A stretch of 64,000 nt of DNA from Arthrobacter sp. SLBN-112 (GTDB lineage Bacteria > Actinomycetota > Actinomycetes > Actinomycetales > Micrococcaceae): NCBI RefSeq assembly GCF_006715225.1, contig NZ_VFMU01000001.1, positions 186,001 through 250,000 on the forward strand. Reading direction: 5' to 3'. Below are positions 16,153 to 24,097 of the stretch, piece by piece. The notes under the pieces are model-generated. The model saw only the letters and a list, made by a program, of their open reading frames with translations, was not told the origin of the DNA and searched no databases. Positions within the stretch are counted from its first letter, which is position 1, and every line of letters begins with the position of its first letter. The position numbers and the translations under genes were made by a program.

Positions 16153-18381
16153 ATGACCTCCACCTCCCTGCAGGATTCCCCCGGCACTGCCATCCCGGCG
16201 CCCCCGGTTGCCAAGAAGATTCCCACCGAGCGCACCCACCACGGAGAGACCTTCGTCGACAACTACGAGTGGCTGCGGGACAAGGAATCGGCCGAGGTGG
16301 TGGAGCACCTGCGGGCCGAAAACGCGTACCAGGAAGCTGTTACCGCGCACCAGGAGCCGCTCCGCGAGGCCATCTTCCACGAGATCAAGGGCCGCACCCA
16401 GGAAACCGACCTTTCCGTTCCGCACCGCAAGGACGGCTGGTGGTACTTCAGCCGCTCCGCGGAGGGCAAGGAGTACGGCATCCACTGCCGCGTGAAGGCG
16501 GAGGACAAGGTGGCCGACTGGACTCCGCCCGCCGTGGAACCGGGGATGGAGATCCCCGGTGAGGAAATCCTGCTGGACGGCAACGTGGAAGCGGAAGGCA
16601 AGCCGTTCTTCTCCGTGGGCGGCACAGCCGTCACGGTTGACGGCACCCTCTACGCCTACGCCGTGGACAACTCCGGCGACGAACGCTTCACGGTCCGGAT
16701 CAAGGACCTCCGCACCGGCGGACTGCTGCCTGATGTCATCGAGGACATCTTCTACGGCGTGGCGTTCTCCCCGGACGGCACGCGCCTCTTCTACACCGTG
16801 GTGGACGAGTCCTGGCGCCCATACCAGGTGAAGGCGCACGTCCTGGGCACTCCCGTGGCGGACGATGTGGTGCTTTACCAGGAGGACGATCCCGCCATGT
16901 GGCTGGGCTTCGAGCTCTCCGCGGACCGGCGTTACCTGGTGCTGGGCATCGGGTGCTCGGAGTACAGCGAAACCAGGCTGCTCCGTTTTGAGGACCCCGC
17001 CGGAACCGTCAGCACGGTGATTTCCAGGGACGAACGGATCCTTTATGAGGCCGAGCCCTTCCTTCTCGACGGCCCCAACGGCGAAAAAACCGAGAAGATC
17101 CTGCTCACGCACAACCACGGCGCCATCAACTCCATGGTCTCCTTGGCGGACCCGGCCGAGCTGGAAAAGCCGCTGGCGGAACAGGCCTGGCAGACCGTCG
17201 TCGAACATTCCGGCGACGTCCGGGTCAACGGCGCCGGCGTCACCGCCACGCACCTTATCGTCTCCATCCGGAAGGACACCATCGAGCGCGTCCAGGTGAT
17301 GGGGCTGGCCGGGCTGGGCACGCCCGAGCAGCAGGCGCCCGTTGAGCCGGCGTTCGACGAGGAGCTCTACACCGCGGGCGTGGGCGGTTCCGACTATGAA
17401 GCCCCCGTAATCCGGCTGGGCTATACGTCCTACTTCACGCCGTCGCGCATCTACGACTTTGTGCTCCCCACCCTTGACCAGCCCAGCGGCGAGCTGCTGC
17501 TCCGCAAGGAAAGCCCCGTGCTGGGCGGGTATGACGGCAGCGATTACGTGGCCATGCGGGAATGGGCAACGGCAGGCGACGGCACGCGGATTCCGCTGTC
17601 GGTCCTGCGGCACAAGAGCGTCAAACAGGATTCGACGGCGGCCGGCCTGGTCTACGGGTACGGCTCCTACGAGATGAGCATGGACCCCGGCTTTGGCATC
17701 GCACGCCTGTCCCTGCTGGACCGCGGCGTGGTTTTCGTGATCGCCCACATCCGCGGCGGCGGAGAGCTGGGCCGGCACTGGTATGAGGACGGCAAGAAGC
17801 TCACCAAGAAAAACACCTTCACCGACTTCGTGGACGCCACCGATTGGCTGGCGAACTCGGGTTGGGTGGATCCCTCCCGTATCGCCGCGCTGGGCGGTTC
17901 GGCCGGCGGGCTCCTGATGGGCGCGGTGGCCAACATGGCGCCGGAGAAGTACGCGGCCATCGTGGCGCAGGTGCCGTTCGTGGACCCGCTCACCAGCATC
18001 CTGGACCCGGACCTGCCGTTGTCCGCCCTGGAGTGGGAGGAGTGGGGCAACCCCATCACGGACCCCCAGGCCTACGCCTACATGAAGTCCTACTCCCCCT
18101 ATGAAAATGTGCGCGAGGTGGCCTACCCCAAGATTGCCGCCGTGACGTCCTTCAACGACACCCGGGTCCTCTACGTTGAGCCGGCCAAGTGGGTGCAGGA
18201 ACTGCGGAACAAGACCACCGGCAGTGAGCCGATCGTGATGAAGATCGAGATGGACGGCGGCCATGGCGGCGCCTCCGGCCGGTACGTGCAGTGGCGGGAA
18301 AGGGCCTGGGACTACGCGTTCATCGCGGATGCCCTGGGCGCCACCGAACTGCTGGCCGGCGCCGGCCTGAAGCAGGACTGA
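16153..18381 (+). CDS. ptrB: S9 family peptidase, oligopeptidase B type
   Basis: Cytoplasmic serine peptidase that cuts short peptides after basic residues (protease II). It has 742 residues: an N-terminal segment, a seven-blade propeller (~75-460) and an alpha/beta-hydrolase domain. The catalytic triad is readable: Ser583 in GGSAGG, Asp669 in FNDTRV and His704 in DGGHGG. The YGYGSYEMS and IAHIRGGGELGRHWYEDGK stretches are typical of this branch. The start ATG 16153 lies immediately behind a -10-like box. It is monocistronic and ends at a strong intrinsic terminator. Confidence 0.92.
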   Translation: MTSTSLQDSPGTAIPAPPVAKKIPTERTHHGETFVDNYEWLRDKESAEVVEHLRAENAYQEAVTAHQEPLREAIFHEIKGRTQETDLSVPHRKDGWWYFSRSAEGKEYGIHCRVKAEDKVADWTPPAVEPGMEIPGEEILLDGNVEAEGKPFFSVGGTAVTVDGTLYAYAVDNSGDERFTVRIKDLRTGGLLPDVIEDIFYGVAFSPDGTRLFYTVVDESWRPYQVKAHVLGTPVADDVVLYQEDDPAMWLGFELSADRRYLVLGIGCSEYSETRLLRFEDPAGTVSTVISRDERILYEAEPFLLDGPNGEKTEKILLTHNHGAINSMVSLADPAELEKPLAEQAWQTVVEHSGDVRVNGAGVTATHLIVSIRKDTIERVQVMGLAGLGTPEQQAPVEPAFDEELYTAGVGGSDYEAPVIRLGYTSYFTPSRIYDFVLPTLDQPSGELLLRKESPVLGGYDGSDYVAMREWATAGDGTRIPLSVLRHKSVKQDSTAAGLVYGYGSYEMSMDPGFGIARLSLLDRGVVFVIAHIRGGGELGRHWYEDGKKLTKKNTFTDFVDATDWLANSGWVDPSRIAALGGSAGGLLMGAVANMAPEKYAAIVAQVPFVDPLTSILDPDLPLSALEWEEWGNPITDPQAYAYMKSYSPYENVREVAYPKIAAVTSFNDTRVLYVEPAKWVQELRNKTTGSEPIVMKIEMDGGHGGASGRYVQWRERAWDYAFIADALGATELLAGAGLKQD

Positions 18382-18382
18382 A

Positions 18383-18417
18383 GCGTACGACGGCGGGCGG
18401 GTCCCGCCGTCGTACGC
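18383..18417 (+). terminator. Intrinsic terminator of the S9 peptidase gene
   Basis: Perfect 15-bp stem (18383-18397 with 18403-18417), 5-base loop and tail TCTTCTT, starting one base after the stop codon. Confidence 0.85.
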
Positions 18418-18449
18418 TCTTCTTCCCCCGCGCCGCAGCAGCCAGGGCT

Positions 18450-18902
18450 TCAGGTCTGCGGGTGCTCCACCAGCCACTCAGCGAGTGTTTCAAGGTTGGC
18501 GCGGACGGTGCGTCCCTGGGCGCGCTCCACCAGCGGATCGGCGACCTTGCCAAAGATGCCGCCCAGGCCGGAATCTGCGTCAATCCGCTGGGTGACCCGG
18601 GTGCCGCCATCGGCCGGTTCAAGGGTGAATGACACCGTGAAGTTCAGCTTTCCTTCAACGGAGCGGGACACCATTCGCCGTGGCGGCTCGAACTCCACCA
18701 CCTCGACAGTCCAGTCGAAGCGCCGGCCCATAATCTTGCTTGTTCCCCGCCCCCGGCTTCCCATCCCCACGGGACCGGCCCCCATCTGCTCAGAGGCGGT
18801 GACCGAGGAATCATAAACGGCGATGTTTTCGAACTTCGACAGGAAATCGAAGACTTCCTGCGGCGGCCGGGCGATGACAACGGATTCTTCTACTACTGGC
18901 AT
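18450..18902 (-). CDS. SRPBCC family protein
   Basis: START-like hydrophobic-cavity protein of the polyketide cyclase / CoxG type. The ATG at 18902 follows AGGAGA, giving 150 residues. The N-terminal strand ESVVIARPPQEVFDFLSKFE and the terminal helix (EWLVEHPQT) are typical. The cavity ligand is unknown. The upstream in-frame extension to 18992 lacks a ribosome site. It is monocistronic and reads toward the peptidase gene, sharing the terminator region between them. Confidence 0.85.
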   Translation of the reverse strand: MPVVEESVVIARPPQEVFDFLSKFENIAVYDSSVTASEQMGAGPVGMGSRGRGTSKIMGRRFDWTVEVVEFEPPRRMVSRSVEGKLNFTVSFTLEPADGGTRVTQRIDADSGLGGIFGKVADPLVERAQGRTVRANLETLAEWLVEHPQT

Positions 18903-18998
18903 CGGATTCTCCTGAACAGCACCTGCTGCCGACGCGGCTCGGCCGGCAGGTAGGCACAGCGCCAGCTTGGACCGCTGCCGTGCCACTGTCAATGCGCC

Positions 18999-19022
18999 AA
19001 TAAGCTAACCATGCTTACTATT
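18999..19022 (+). promoter_or_regulatory. Dyad AATAAGC-N7-GCTTACTATT ahead of HVA1 gene
   Basis: The right half overlaps a possible -10 (TACTAT). The same half-sites occur ahead of the HtrA-like gene (39051) and csbD (53899). Possible regulator site. Confidence 0.5.
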
Positions 19023-19061
19023 GTGGGGCACTTGTTTTCCGCAGGGACCAGAGGAGCCGGC

Positions 19062-19268
19062 ATGTCATTGAGCAAGGGAACGCACGTGGAGTGGAACACT
19101 TCCCAGGGCAAGACGCACGGCCGGATCGTGGAAAAGAAGACCAGCGACTTCGACCTGGACGGCAATACGCACCGTGCCAGTGAGGATGAGCCGCAGTACG
19201 TGGTGGAATCGGAGAAGACCGGCGCCCGTGCCGCCCACAAGGCATCCGCGCTGACTGAGAAGAAGTAG
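19062..19268 (+). CDS. DUF2945 / hypervirulence-associated (HVA1) TUDOR-like protein
   Basis: A 68-residue basic protein with start MSLSKGTHVEWNTSQGKTHG and a GRIVEKKTSDFDLDG turn; this is a small beta-barrel of the HVA1 family often found with stress genes. ATG 19062 follows AGAGGAG; the 17-residue upstream extension is rejected because it contains the promoter dyad. It is only four bases from the next gene (flavoprotein), so it is probably co-transcribed with it. Molecular role unknown. Confidence 0.8.
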   Translation: MSLSKGTHVEWNTSQGKTHGRIVEKKTSDFDLDGNTHRASEDEPQYVVESEKTGARAAHKASALTEKK

Positions 19269-19272
19269 CGCC

Positions 19273-20469
19273 GTGCCTGCCCAGCATGAGGTGGTCATCA
19301 TCGGCGGCGGCAACGCCGGCATTTCGCTGGCCGCCAGGTTGCAGCGCTACGGCGTCAAGGACGTGGCCGTGATCGAGCCACGGGACCACCACCTGTACCA
19401 GCCGTTGTTTTCGCATATCGCAGGCGGCCGGGCCCAGGCCAAGGAAGCCGTCCGGCCCATGGGATCGGTTGTCCCCGAGGGCGTCACCTGGATCCGGGAT
19501 GCGGCGGCGGGCGTGGACGCCAATGCCAATACCGTCGCCCTGGAGTCCGGGGCCTCGGTGGCTTACGGCCAGCTGGTGGTGTGCCCCGGGCTGCAGTATG
19601 ACTGGGATGCGATGCCGGGGCTGGCCGAGGCCGTGCACTCGCCCCACGGCGCCTCCCACTATGAGTTCGATCTTGCCCCCAAGGCCTGGACGCTGCTCAG
19701 CGGCATGACCTCCGGCACCGCCGTCTTCACGATGCCCGCCGGACCCATCAAGTGCGGTGGCGCAGCCCAGAAACCCATGTACCTCGCCTGCGACTACTGG
19801 CGTGAACAGGGGGTCCTGGACAAGATCCGCGTGGTGATGGTGCAGCCCTACCCCACGGTGTTCGGGGTTTCGGAAGTGGACCGGGAGCTGGACCGGAAGA
19901 TCGCCGAGTACGGGATCGAACTGCGGACCAACAGCGAACTGGTGTCCGTGAGCGCTGCCGGCCGCAGGGCAACCATCCGGGACAATGCCGCAAACACCAC
20001 CGAGGACCTGGTATATGACGTCCTCAATGCCGTCCCGCCACAGTCGGCCCCGGACTGGCTCAAGGCCACGGACCTGCCCGCCGGCGGTGACGCGGGCGGC
20101 TTCGTGGAAGTGGACCGGCAGACCCTCCGGCATCTGCGCTACCCCAATGTGTGGTCCCTGGGCGACGCCGCAGGAACCACCAACTCCAAGTCAGGCGGCG
20201 CGCTGCGCAAGCAGACCAAGGTGGTGGCGAAGAACCTGGTGGCTGCCCGGAAAGGCAAGCCTCTGCCGGCGAAGTACAACGGCTACTCGGTGTGTCCGTT
20301 CACGGTGTCGCGGGACACCGTGGTTTTCGCCGAATTCGACGACCGGTACCGTCCCATGCCTACCATTCCCCGGGTGCCCACCTGGAATGAGAGCAGACTC
20401 TCCTGGGTCGTGGACCGGGACCTGTTTCCGAAAATCTACTGGAACCTGATCCTCAAGGGCCGGGCGTAA
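19273..20469 (+). CDS. Sulfide:quinone oxidoreductase-like flavoprotein
   Basis: Membrane-associated FAD enzyme with an N-terminal dinucleotide motif (IIGGGNAGISLAARL). Three cysteines fit the SQR pattern: Cys104 (VVCPGLQYDWD), Cys161 (GPIKCGGAAQK) and Cys341 (YSVCPFT). Family enzymes oxidise sulfide to polysulfide and reduce quinone. The GTG start gives 398 residues, normal for a type III/IV-like SQR. The C-terminal part carries the second FAD contact (VWSLGDAAGTTNSKSGGALRKQ). No persulfide dioxygenase or rhodanese is adjacent, so a detoxifying rather than energy role is inferred. A type II NADH dehydrogenase is less likely given the cysteines. Confidence 0.8.
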   Translation: MPAQHEVVIIGGGNAGISLAARLQRYGVKDVAVIEPRDHHLYQPLFSHIAGGRAQAKEAVRPMGSVVPEGVTWIRDAAAGVDANANTVALESGASVAYGQLVVCPGLQYDWDAMPGLAEAVHSPHGASHYEFDLAPKAWTLLSGMTSGTAVFTMPAGPIKCGGAAQKPMYLACDYWREQGVLDKIRVVMVQPYPTVFGVSEVDRELDRKIAEYGIELRTNSELVSVSAAGRRATIRDNAANTTEDLVYDVLNAVPPQSAPDWLKATDLPAGGDAGGFVEVDRQTLRHLRYPNVWSLGDAAGTTNSKSGGALRKQTKVVAKNLVAARKGKPLPAKYNGYSVCPFTVSRDTVVFAEFDDRYRPMPTIPRVPTWNESRLSWVVDRDLFPKIYWNLILKGRA

Positions 20470-20472
20470 AGG

Positions 20473-21033
20473 CTAACGGCCGGAGCCGATGCGCCACTCA
20501 TCGGCGAGGATGGCGTAAATGAGTTCGGTTGCCCACTGGCCTTTGTAGTGCCACTTGTCGATGTGCCGCGCCTCCAGCCGCATACCCAGCCTGCTGCACA
20601 GTGACGCCGACGCCGCGTTGAGCTCGTCCAGCCGGGCTTCAATCCGGTGCATGCCCAGTTCCCCGAAACCCAGGTTGAGGACGGCCCCCGCGGCCTCTGT
20701 GCCGTAGCCCTTGCCGCGGGCTCCGGGCGCCAGGGTCCACCCCACTTCGCCCTGGCCGGGGCCGGGCAGCCATTTGAGCACCACTTCACCCTGCAGCCCG
20801 GGCTCATCCGCTGCCTCGATGGCAAGGGCCACCCAGTCGCCTTCCTTTTCGAAGGCAAAGTTGGCGTACCGGCCCACCCGCTCCATCGACTGGGTGTAGC
20901 TTTTGGCCGGGCCCGGCAGGAACCGGGCGGTCTCCGGCAACGAGTGGTAGGCGTGGAAGGCGTCCAGGTCGCCGCCGTGGAACCGGCGAAGGACCAGCCG
21001 TTCGGTGCGGATCGGCAGGGAGATCTCAGGCAT
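20473..21033 (-). CDS. GNAT family N-acetyltransferase (RimJ/RimL-like)
   Basis: Acetyl-CoA dependent acyltransferase of 186 residues. It opens with the RimJ-like strand (TERLVLRRFHGGDLDAF), and the acetyl-CoA loop appears as WTLAPGARGKGYGTEAAGAVL. The C-terminal RLGMRLEARHIDKWHYKGQW is typical of ribosomal-protein-type acetyltransferases. It could also acetylate small amines; the substrate is unknown. It is convergent with the SQR-like gene, with 3 bases between the stop codons. Confidence 0.87.
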   Translation of the reverse strand: MPEISLPIRTERLVLRRFHGGDLDAFHAYHSLPETARFLPGPAKSYTQSMERVGRYANFAFEKEGDWVALAIEAADEPGLQGEVVLKWLPGPGQGEVGWTLAPGARGKGYGTEAAGAVLNLGFGELGMHRIEARLDELNAASASLCSRLGMRLEARHIDKWHYKGQWATELIYAILADEWRIGSGR

Positions 21034-21055
21034 GGATCGAGGCTAACCCTTGGTT

Positions 21056-21117
21056 CATCGATTGCTCCAAAAACGTCGTTTTGCACGCCCAAAAGGACAG
21101 TTGCGGAGCAATCGATG
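21056..21117. repeat. Intergenic palindrome, CATCGATTGCTCC type
   Basis: Arms 21056-21068 and 21105-21117 pair perfectly over 13 bases. The inner arms share a GTC-N-TTTTG core. Same family as the elements at 54237/55551 and 57509. It lies between divergent genes, so it is not simply a terminator. Confidence 0.8.
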
Positions 21118-21249
21118 ATCCGACGACGGCGGCAGCCGCCTCCGCGGGCTGTGCTTGCTCTTGTTCCGGCGAACCTCCGGGAGTACGGTTCGCGTACGGC
21201 CTGCTGGCGCCCATGTTGTGGCATCTCCCGTCTTCTGAAAGTAGGGGCC

Positions 21250-22368
21250 ATGGTGACGTCGGCGAAGCCGTGGGCAGCGTTCCTCGCGTTAGGCATGCTG
21301 CTTGCGGCCGTGTCGTGCACCTACAAGGACTCCACGGAGGACCCAACCCAGGCGCCGCCCACCACAGCAACCCGCAGTGCCAAAGTGCTCCGCATCGGCA
21401 CGCAGGACGATGGGAATGTGCCCACCCGGGGCCAGATTGAGGAATTTGCCCGCCAGGTCCAGGACCGCTCCGGCGGGGCCTTGGTTATTGAGCCGGTTTA
21501 CAGGGCCGGAGGCGATGAGGTGAGGGGCTGGGACCAGCTGGTAGCGCACCGGGTGATGAGTGGAGACCTGGAGATGGCTGTGGTTCCCGCCCGGACGTGG
21601 GACACCGAGGGCATACTGGCTTTCCGGGCCCTTTCCGCACCCTTCCTGGTGACGTCCAGCGCCATGATCAGGGAGGTGGTGAAACCGGAGTATGCGCGAG
21701 GGATGATGGCTGGCCTCAAGGACGTGGGGGTCACGGGGCTGGCGCTGTTCCCGGACGGACCGCGGGTGCTGTTCTCCTTCACCACGCCGATCCTCACGCC
21801 CGGTGACATCAAGGGAGTGGTGATCAGGGCACCGCTGTCCGCCACCAACTACGCAGTGCTCGAGTCCCTGGGCGCGGTACCCCGGGACCTGGCCGAGCAG
21901 GAATTTGGTGACGGAGTTGAAAACGGAACGGTGGGCGGCGCGGAATCATCAATGGCCTATGCGTCGAATTTGCCCGGCGCACTGAACAGCACGGGGCACG
22001 CGGTCGCCACCGGAAACCTCGTGGTGCACTCGAAGATCAGCACCCTGGTGATCAATGACAAAACCAGGGCCTCCCTCACCGCGGAAGAGCAACAGGTTCT
22101 ACAGGACGCGGCAGACTTCACCAGGGACTGGGCCTCGTCCCTGCTCTCACCGCTCTCGGCGGAGGCACGGAAGTACTGCGAGGGCGGCGGCAAAGTGGTC
22201 CTGGCAACTGACAAGGAGCTCGCCGCCTTCCGCGGCGCTGCCTTCCCCGTCTACGGGGCCCTCGAACAGGACGCGGGCACCAGGAGCCTCATTGCGCGGC
22301 TCCGTGACCTGGCTGCCAGGACTCCGGCCGAGCCACCGGTGGAACCCTGCGACTACGACACCTACTGA
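21250..22368 (+). CDS. TRAP-type substrate-binding lipoprotein (DctP-like)
   Basis: Exported solute-binding lipoprotein. The signal peptide ends at LLAAVSC (lipobox Cys near 23), followed by a Thr/Pro-rich linker and a ~310-residue DctP-like domain (LRIGTQDDGNVPTRGQIEEF; VIRAPLSATNYAVLESLGAV; MAYASNLPGALNSTGHAVAT). ATG 21250 fits the signal peptide; the frame is open far upstream but that part overlaps the palindrome. No DctQ/DctM membrane genes adjoin, so it is an orphan. It may serve a transporter elsewhere or act as a sensor partner. Ligand unknown. Confidence 0.8.
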   Translation: MVTSAKPWAAFLALGMLLAAVSCTYKDSTEDPTQAPPTTATRSAKVLRIGTQDDGNVPTRGQIEEFARQVQDRSGGALVIEPVYRAGGDEVRGWDQLVAHRVMSGDLEMAVVPARTWDTEGILAFRALSAPFLVTSSAMIREVVKPEYARGMMAGLKDVGVTGLALFPDGPRVLFSFTTPILTPGDIKGVVIRAPLSATNYAVLESLGAVPRDLAEQEFGDGVENGTVGGAESSMAYASNLPGALNSTGHAVATGNLVVHSKISTLVINDKTRASLTAEEQQVLQDAADFTRDWASSLLSPLSAEARKYCEGGGKVVLATDKELAAFRGAAFPVYGALEQDAGTRSLIARLRDLAARTPAEPPVEPCDYDTY

Positions 22369-22412
22369 CGTCTGGGTTACCCACCCAGAGCCGGAATGCA
22401 CTGCAGTACGCG

Positions 22413-23576
22413 TCAGGAAGCAGCTGAACCGACGACGGCGGCCGTTGCCTCCGCGATGGCACGTTCCTCATCCGTGGGCACCACCAGGACGGGAATGGCC
22501 GACCCAGCCTTGGAAATGACGCGCGGTTCCTTGGACCGCTCAGCGTTCAGGACGGCGTCGAGCTCTATGCCAAGGGCGCCGAGCTTGTCTGCTACCAACG
22601 CACGGAACTGGTGCGAGTTCTCGCCGATCCCGGCGGTGAACACCAGCGCCTTGGCCCCGCCGACGGCGACGTGGTAGCCGCCGATGTATTTAGCCAGCCG
22701 GTAGGACGCCACGGCGAGCGCCATCGCGGCCTTCCCGTCGCCGGACTCGGAGGCTTCCACCACCGAGCGCATGTCATTGTTGCCGGCCAGGCCCTTCAGC
22801 CCCGATTCCCGGTTGAGCATGGTGTCGATGTCCTCGGGCGTCCAGCCGGCGCGGCCAAGGAACACCAGGATGGAGGGGTCCAGGTCGCCGGAGCGGGTGC
22901 CCATGACCAGGCCCTCGAGGGGGGTGAAGCCCATGGACGTGTCCACGGACCGCCCTCCACGGATGGCGGTGACGGAGGCGCCGTTGCCGAGGTGGGCGAT
23001 GACGCCGTCGAACTCCTCGATGGGGAGGTCCAGCAGCGCGGCTGACCGGCGCGCCACGTACTCGTGCGAGGTCCCGTGGAAGCCGTAGCGGCGGATGCCG
23101 TGGTTGGTGTACAGCTCGTCCGGGACGGCGTAGCGCCAGGCGTGCTCCGGCAGGGTCCGGTGGAAGGCGGTGTCGAAAACGGCCACCTGCGGCATTGTGG
23201 GCCACTTTTTGGTGATGGCCCGGATGCCCAGGACGTTGGCGGGGTTGTGCAGCGGCGCCAGCGGGTTGAGCCGTTCGATGGCGCGGGTGATCTCGTTGTC
23301 CACCAGCACGGGTTCGGCGAACCGCTCGCCGCCGTGGACCACCCGGTGCCCCACCGCGCCGAGCTCAAGATCGCCCAACTCCTGGTGGATCGCCGCGTCC
23401 ACCTGCTCCAGCGCCTCCGCGTGGTCCCGCGGCCCCTCGATCTCGCCGTCACCGCCGCCGCCGTTGCCCATGCCGATCTTCTCGATCAGCCCCTCGGTGA
23501 GGACCGTCCCGGCCGTCACATCACGGACCTGGTACTTCAGCGACGACGAACCGGAGTTGATGACGAGCACGAGCAT
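22413..23576 (-). CDS. ackA: Acetate kinase
   Basis: Converts acetyl phosphate and ADP to acetate and ATP. The 387-residue protein opens with VLVINSGSSSLKYQV. It shows the family signatures RRYGFHGTSHEYVARR, VIAHLGNGASV and VFTAGIGENS. GGAGG precedes the ATG. Its usual partner, phosphotransacetylase (pta), is on the same strand but 10.5 kb away (34102-36237). Between them lie a small plus-strand gene and the IS-flanked sugar-acid island, so the two can no longer share a transcript. Confidence 0.96.
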   Translation of the reverse strand: MLVLVINSGSSSLKYQVRDVTAGTVLTEGLIEKIGMGNGGGGDGEIEGPRDHAEALEQVDAAIHQELGDLELGAVGHRVVHGGERFAEPVLVDNEITRAIERLNPLAPLHNPANVLGIRAITKKWPTMPQVAVFDTAFHRTLPEHAWRYAVPDELYTNHGIRRYGFHGTSHEYVARRSAALLDLPIEEFDGVIAHLGNGASVTAIRGGRSVDTSMGFTPLEGLVMGTRSGDLDPSILVFLGRAGWTPEDIDTMLNRESGLKGLAGNNDMRSVVEASESGDGKAAMALAVASYRLAKYIGGYHVAVGGAKALVFTAGIGENSHQFRALVADKLGALGIELDAVLNAERSKEPRVISKAGSAIPVLVVPTDEERAIAEATAAVVGSAAS

Positions 23577-23714
23577 GCGGGGCCTCCTCAGCCTGGCGTC
23601 TGCAGTTCAACCCCCACTATATGTGCCGCGCCGCGCGGCTGATTCCTTGCGGATCGGGCGCGGCTGTGCCTATGGTCGGCGGACAAGGCTGGACCACGCC
23701 GAGAGGACAATTCC

Positions 23715-24005
23715 ATGACGAACGAACCCAATTCGATCGACGAGAACGACCCCACCAACACGGGATCCAGCAGCACGGCCCCGCTCAACGCACAGCCGGA
23801 CTCCGGCAGCAAGAATGATCCCACGGGGGTGGAGGGCGCCAACCCTGCCCTGGACGACACCGGCCGTGTCAAGGCCGCCGAGACCGGGGAAGCGCCGGAG
23901 GCGCCGGAGAACCGGGAGGACCTGGACCTCACGCCGCAGGGCCTCTCGGACGAAGCTGCCAAGAAGGAGGATCCGGACAGCCTGGCCAAGCCGGACAACA
24001 GCTAA
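23715..24005 (+). CDS. Small acidic hypothetical protein, 96 aa
   Basis: Highly acidic and hydrophilic (Asp/Glu/Asn/Pro-rich) with no membrane segment, signal or known domain; it should be disordered. GAGGACAATTCC precedes the ATG. Typical pieces are SIDENDPTNTGSSSTAPLNA and LDDTGRVKAAETGEAPEAPE. Similar low-complexity proteins with Ala/Pro/Glu composition occur singly in actinobacteria. It is divergent from ackA and reads into the hairpin split by the IS element. Function unknown. Confidence 0.6.
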   Translation: MTNEPNSIDENDPTNTGSSSTAPLNAQPDSGSKNDPTGVEGANPALDDTGRVKAAETGEAPEAPENREDLDLTPQGLSDEAAKKEDPDSLAKPDNS

Positions 24006-24056
24006 GAACACCAGCGAAAAAAGTACGACGCCGGCACTTTCCACTTGAGTTCTAGT

Positions 24057-24097
24057 GGTCGTTGCAACACCTAAAGTTTTTGGGAGTTGCAACGACC
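24057..24097 (+). promoter_or_regulatory. Inner inverted repeat before transposase start, copy 1
   Basis: GGTCGTTGCAAC at the IS tip is repeated in inverted form (GTTGCAACGACC, 24086-24097) directly before the ATG. In read-through mRNA this would fold and could hide the GGGAG ribosome site in the loop. It could also be a second transposase-binding site. Confidence 0.55.

Noticed and set aside
20647..21249. Long upstream extension of the TRAP binding protein frame
   Set aside because: It overlaps the GNAT gene and a palindromic repeat and lacks a ribosome site; the signal peptide begins at 21250.
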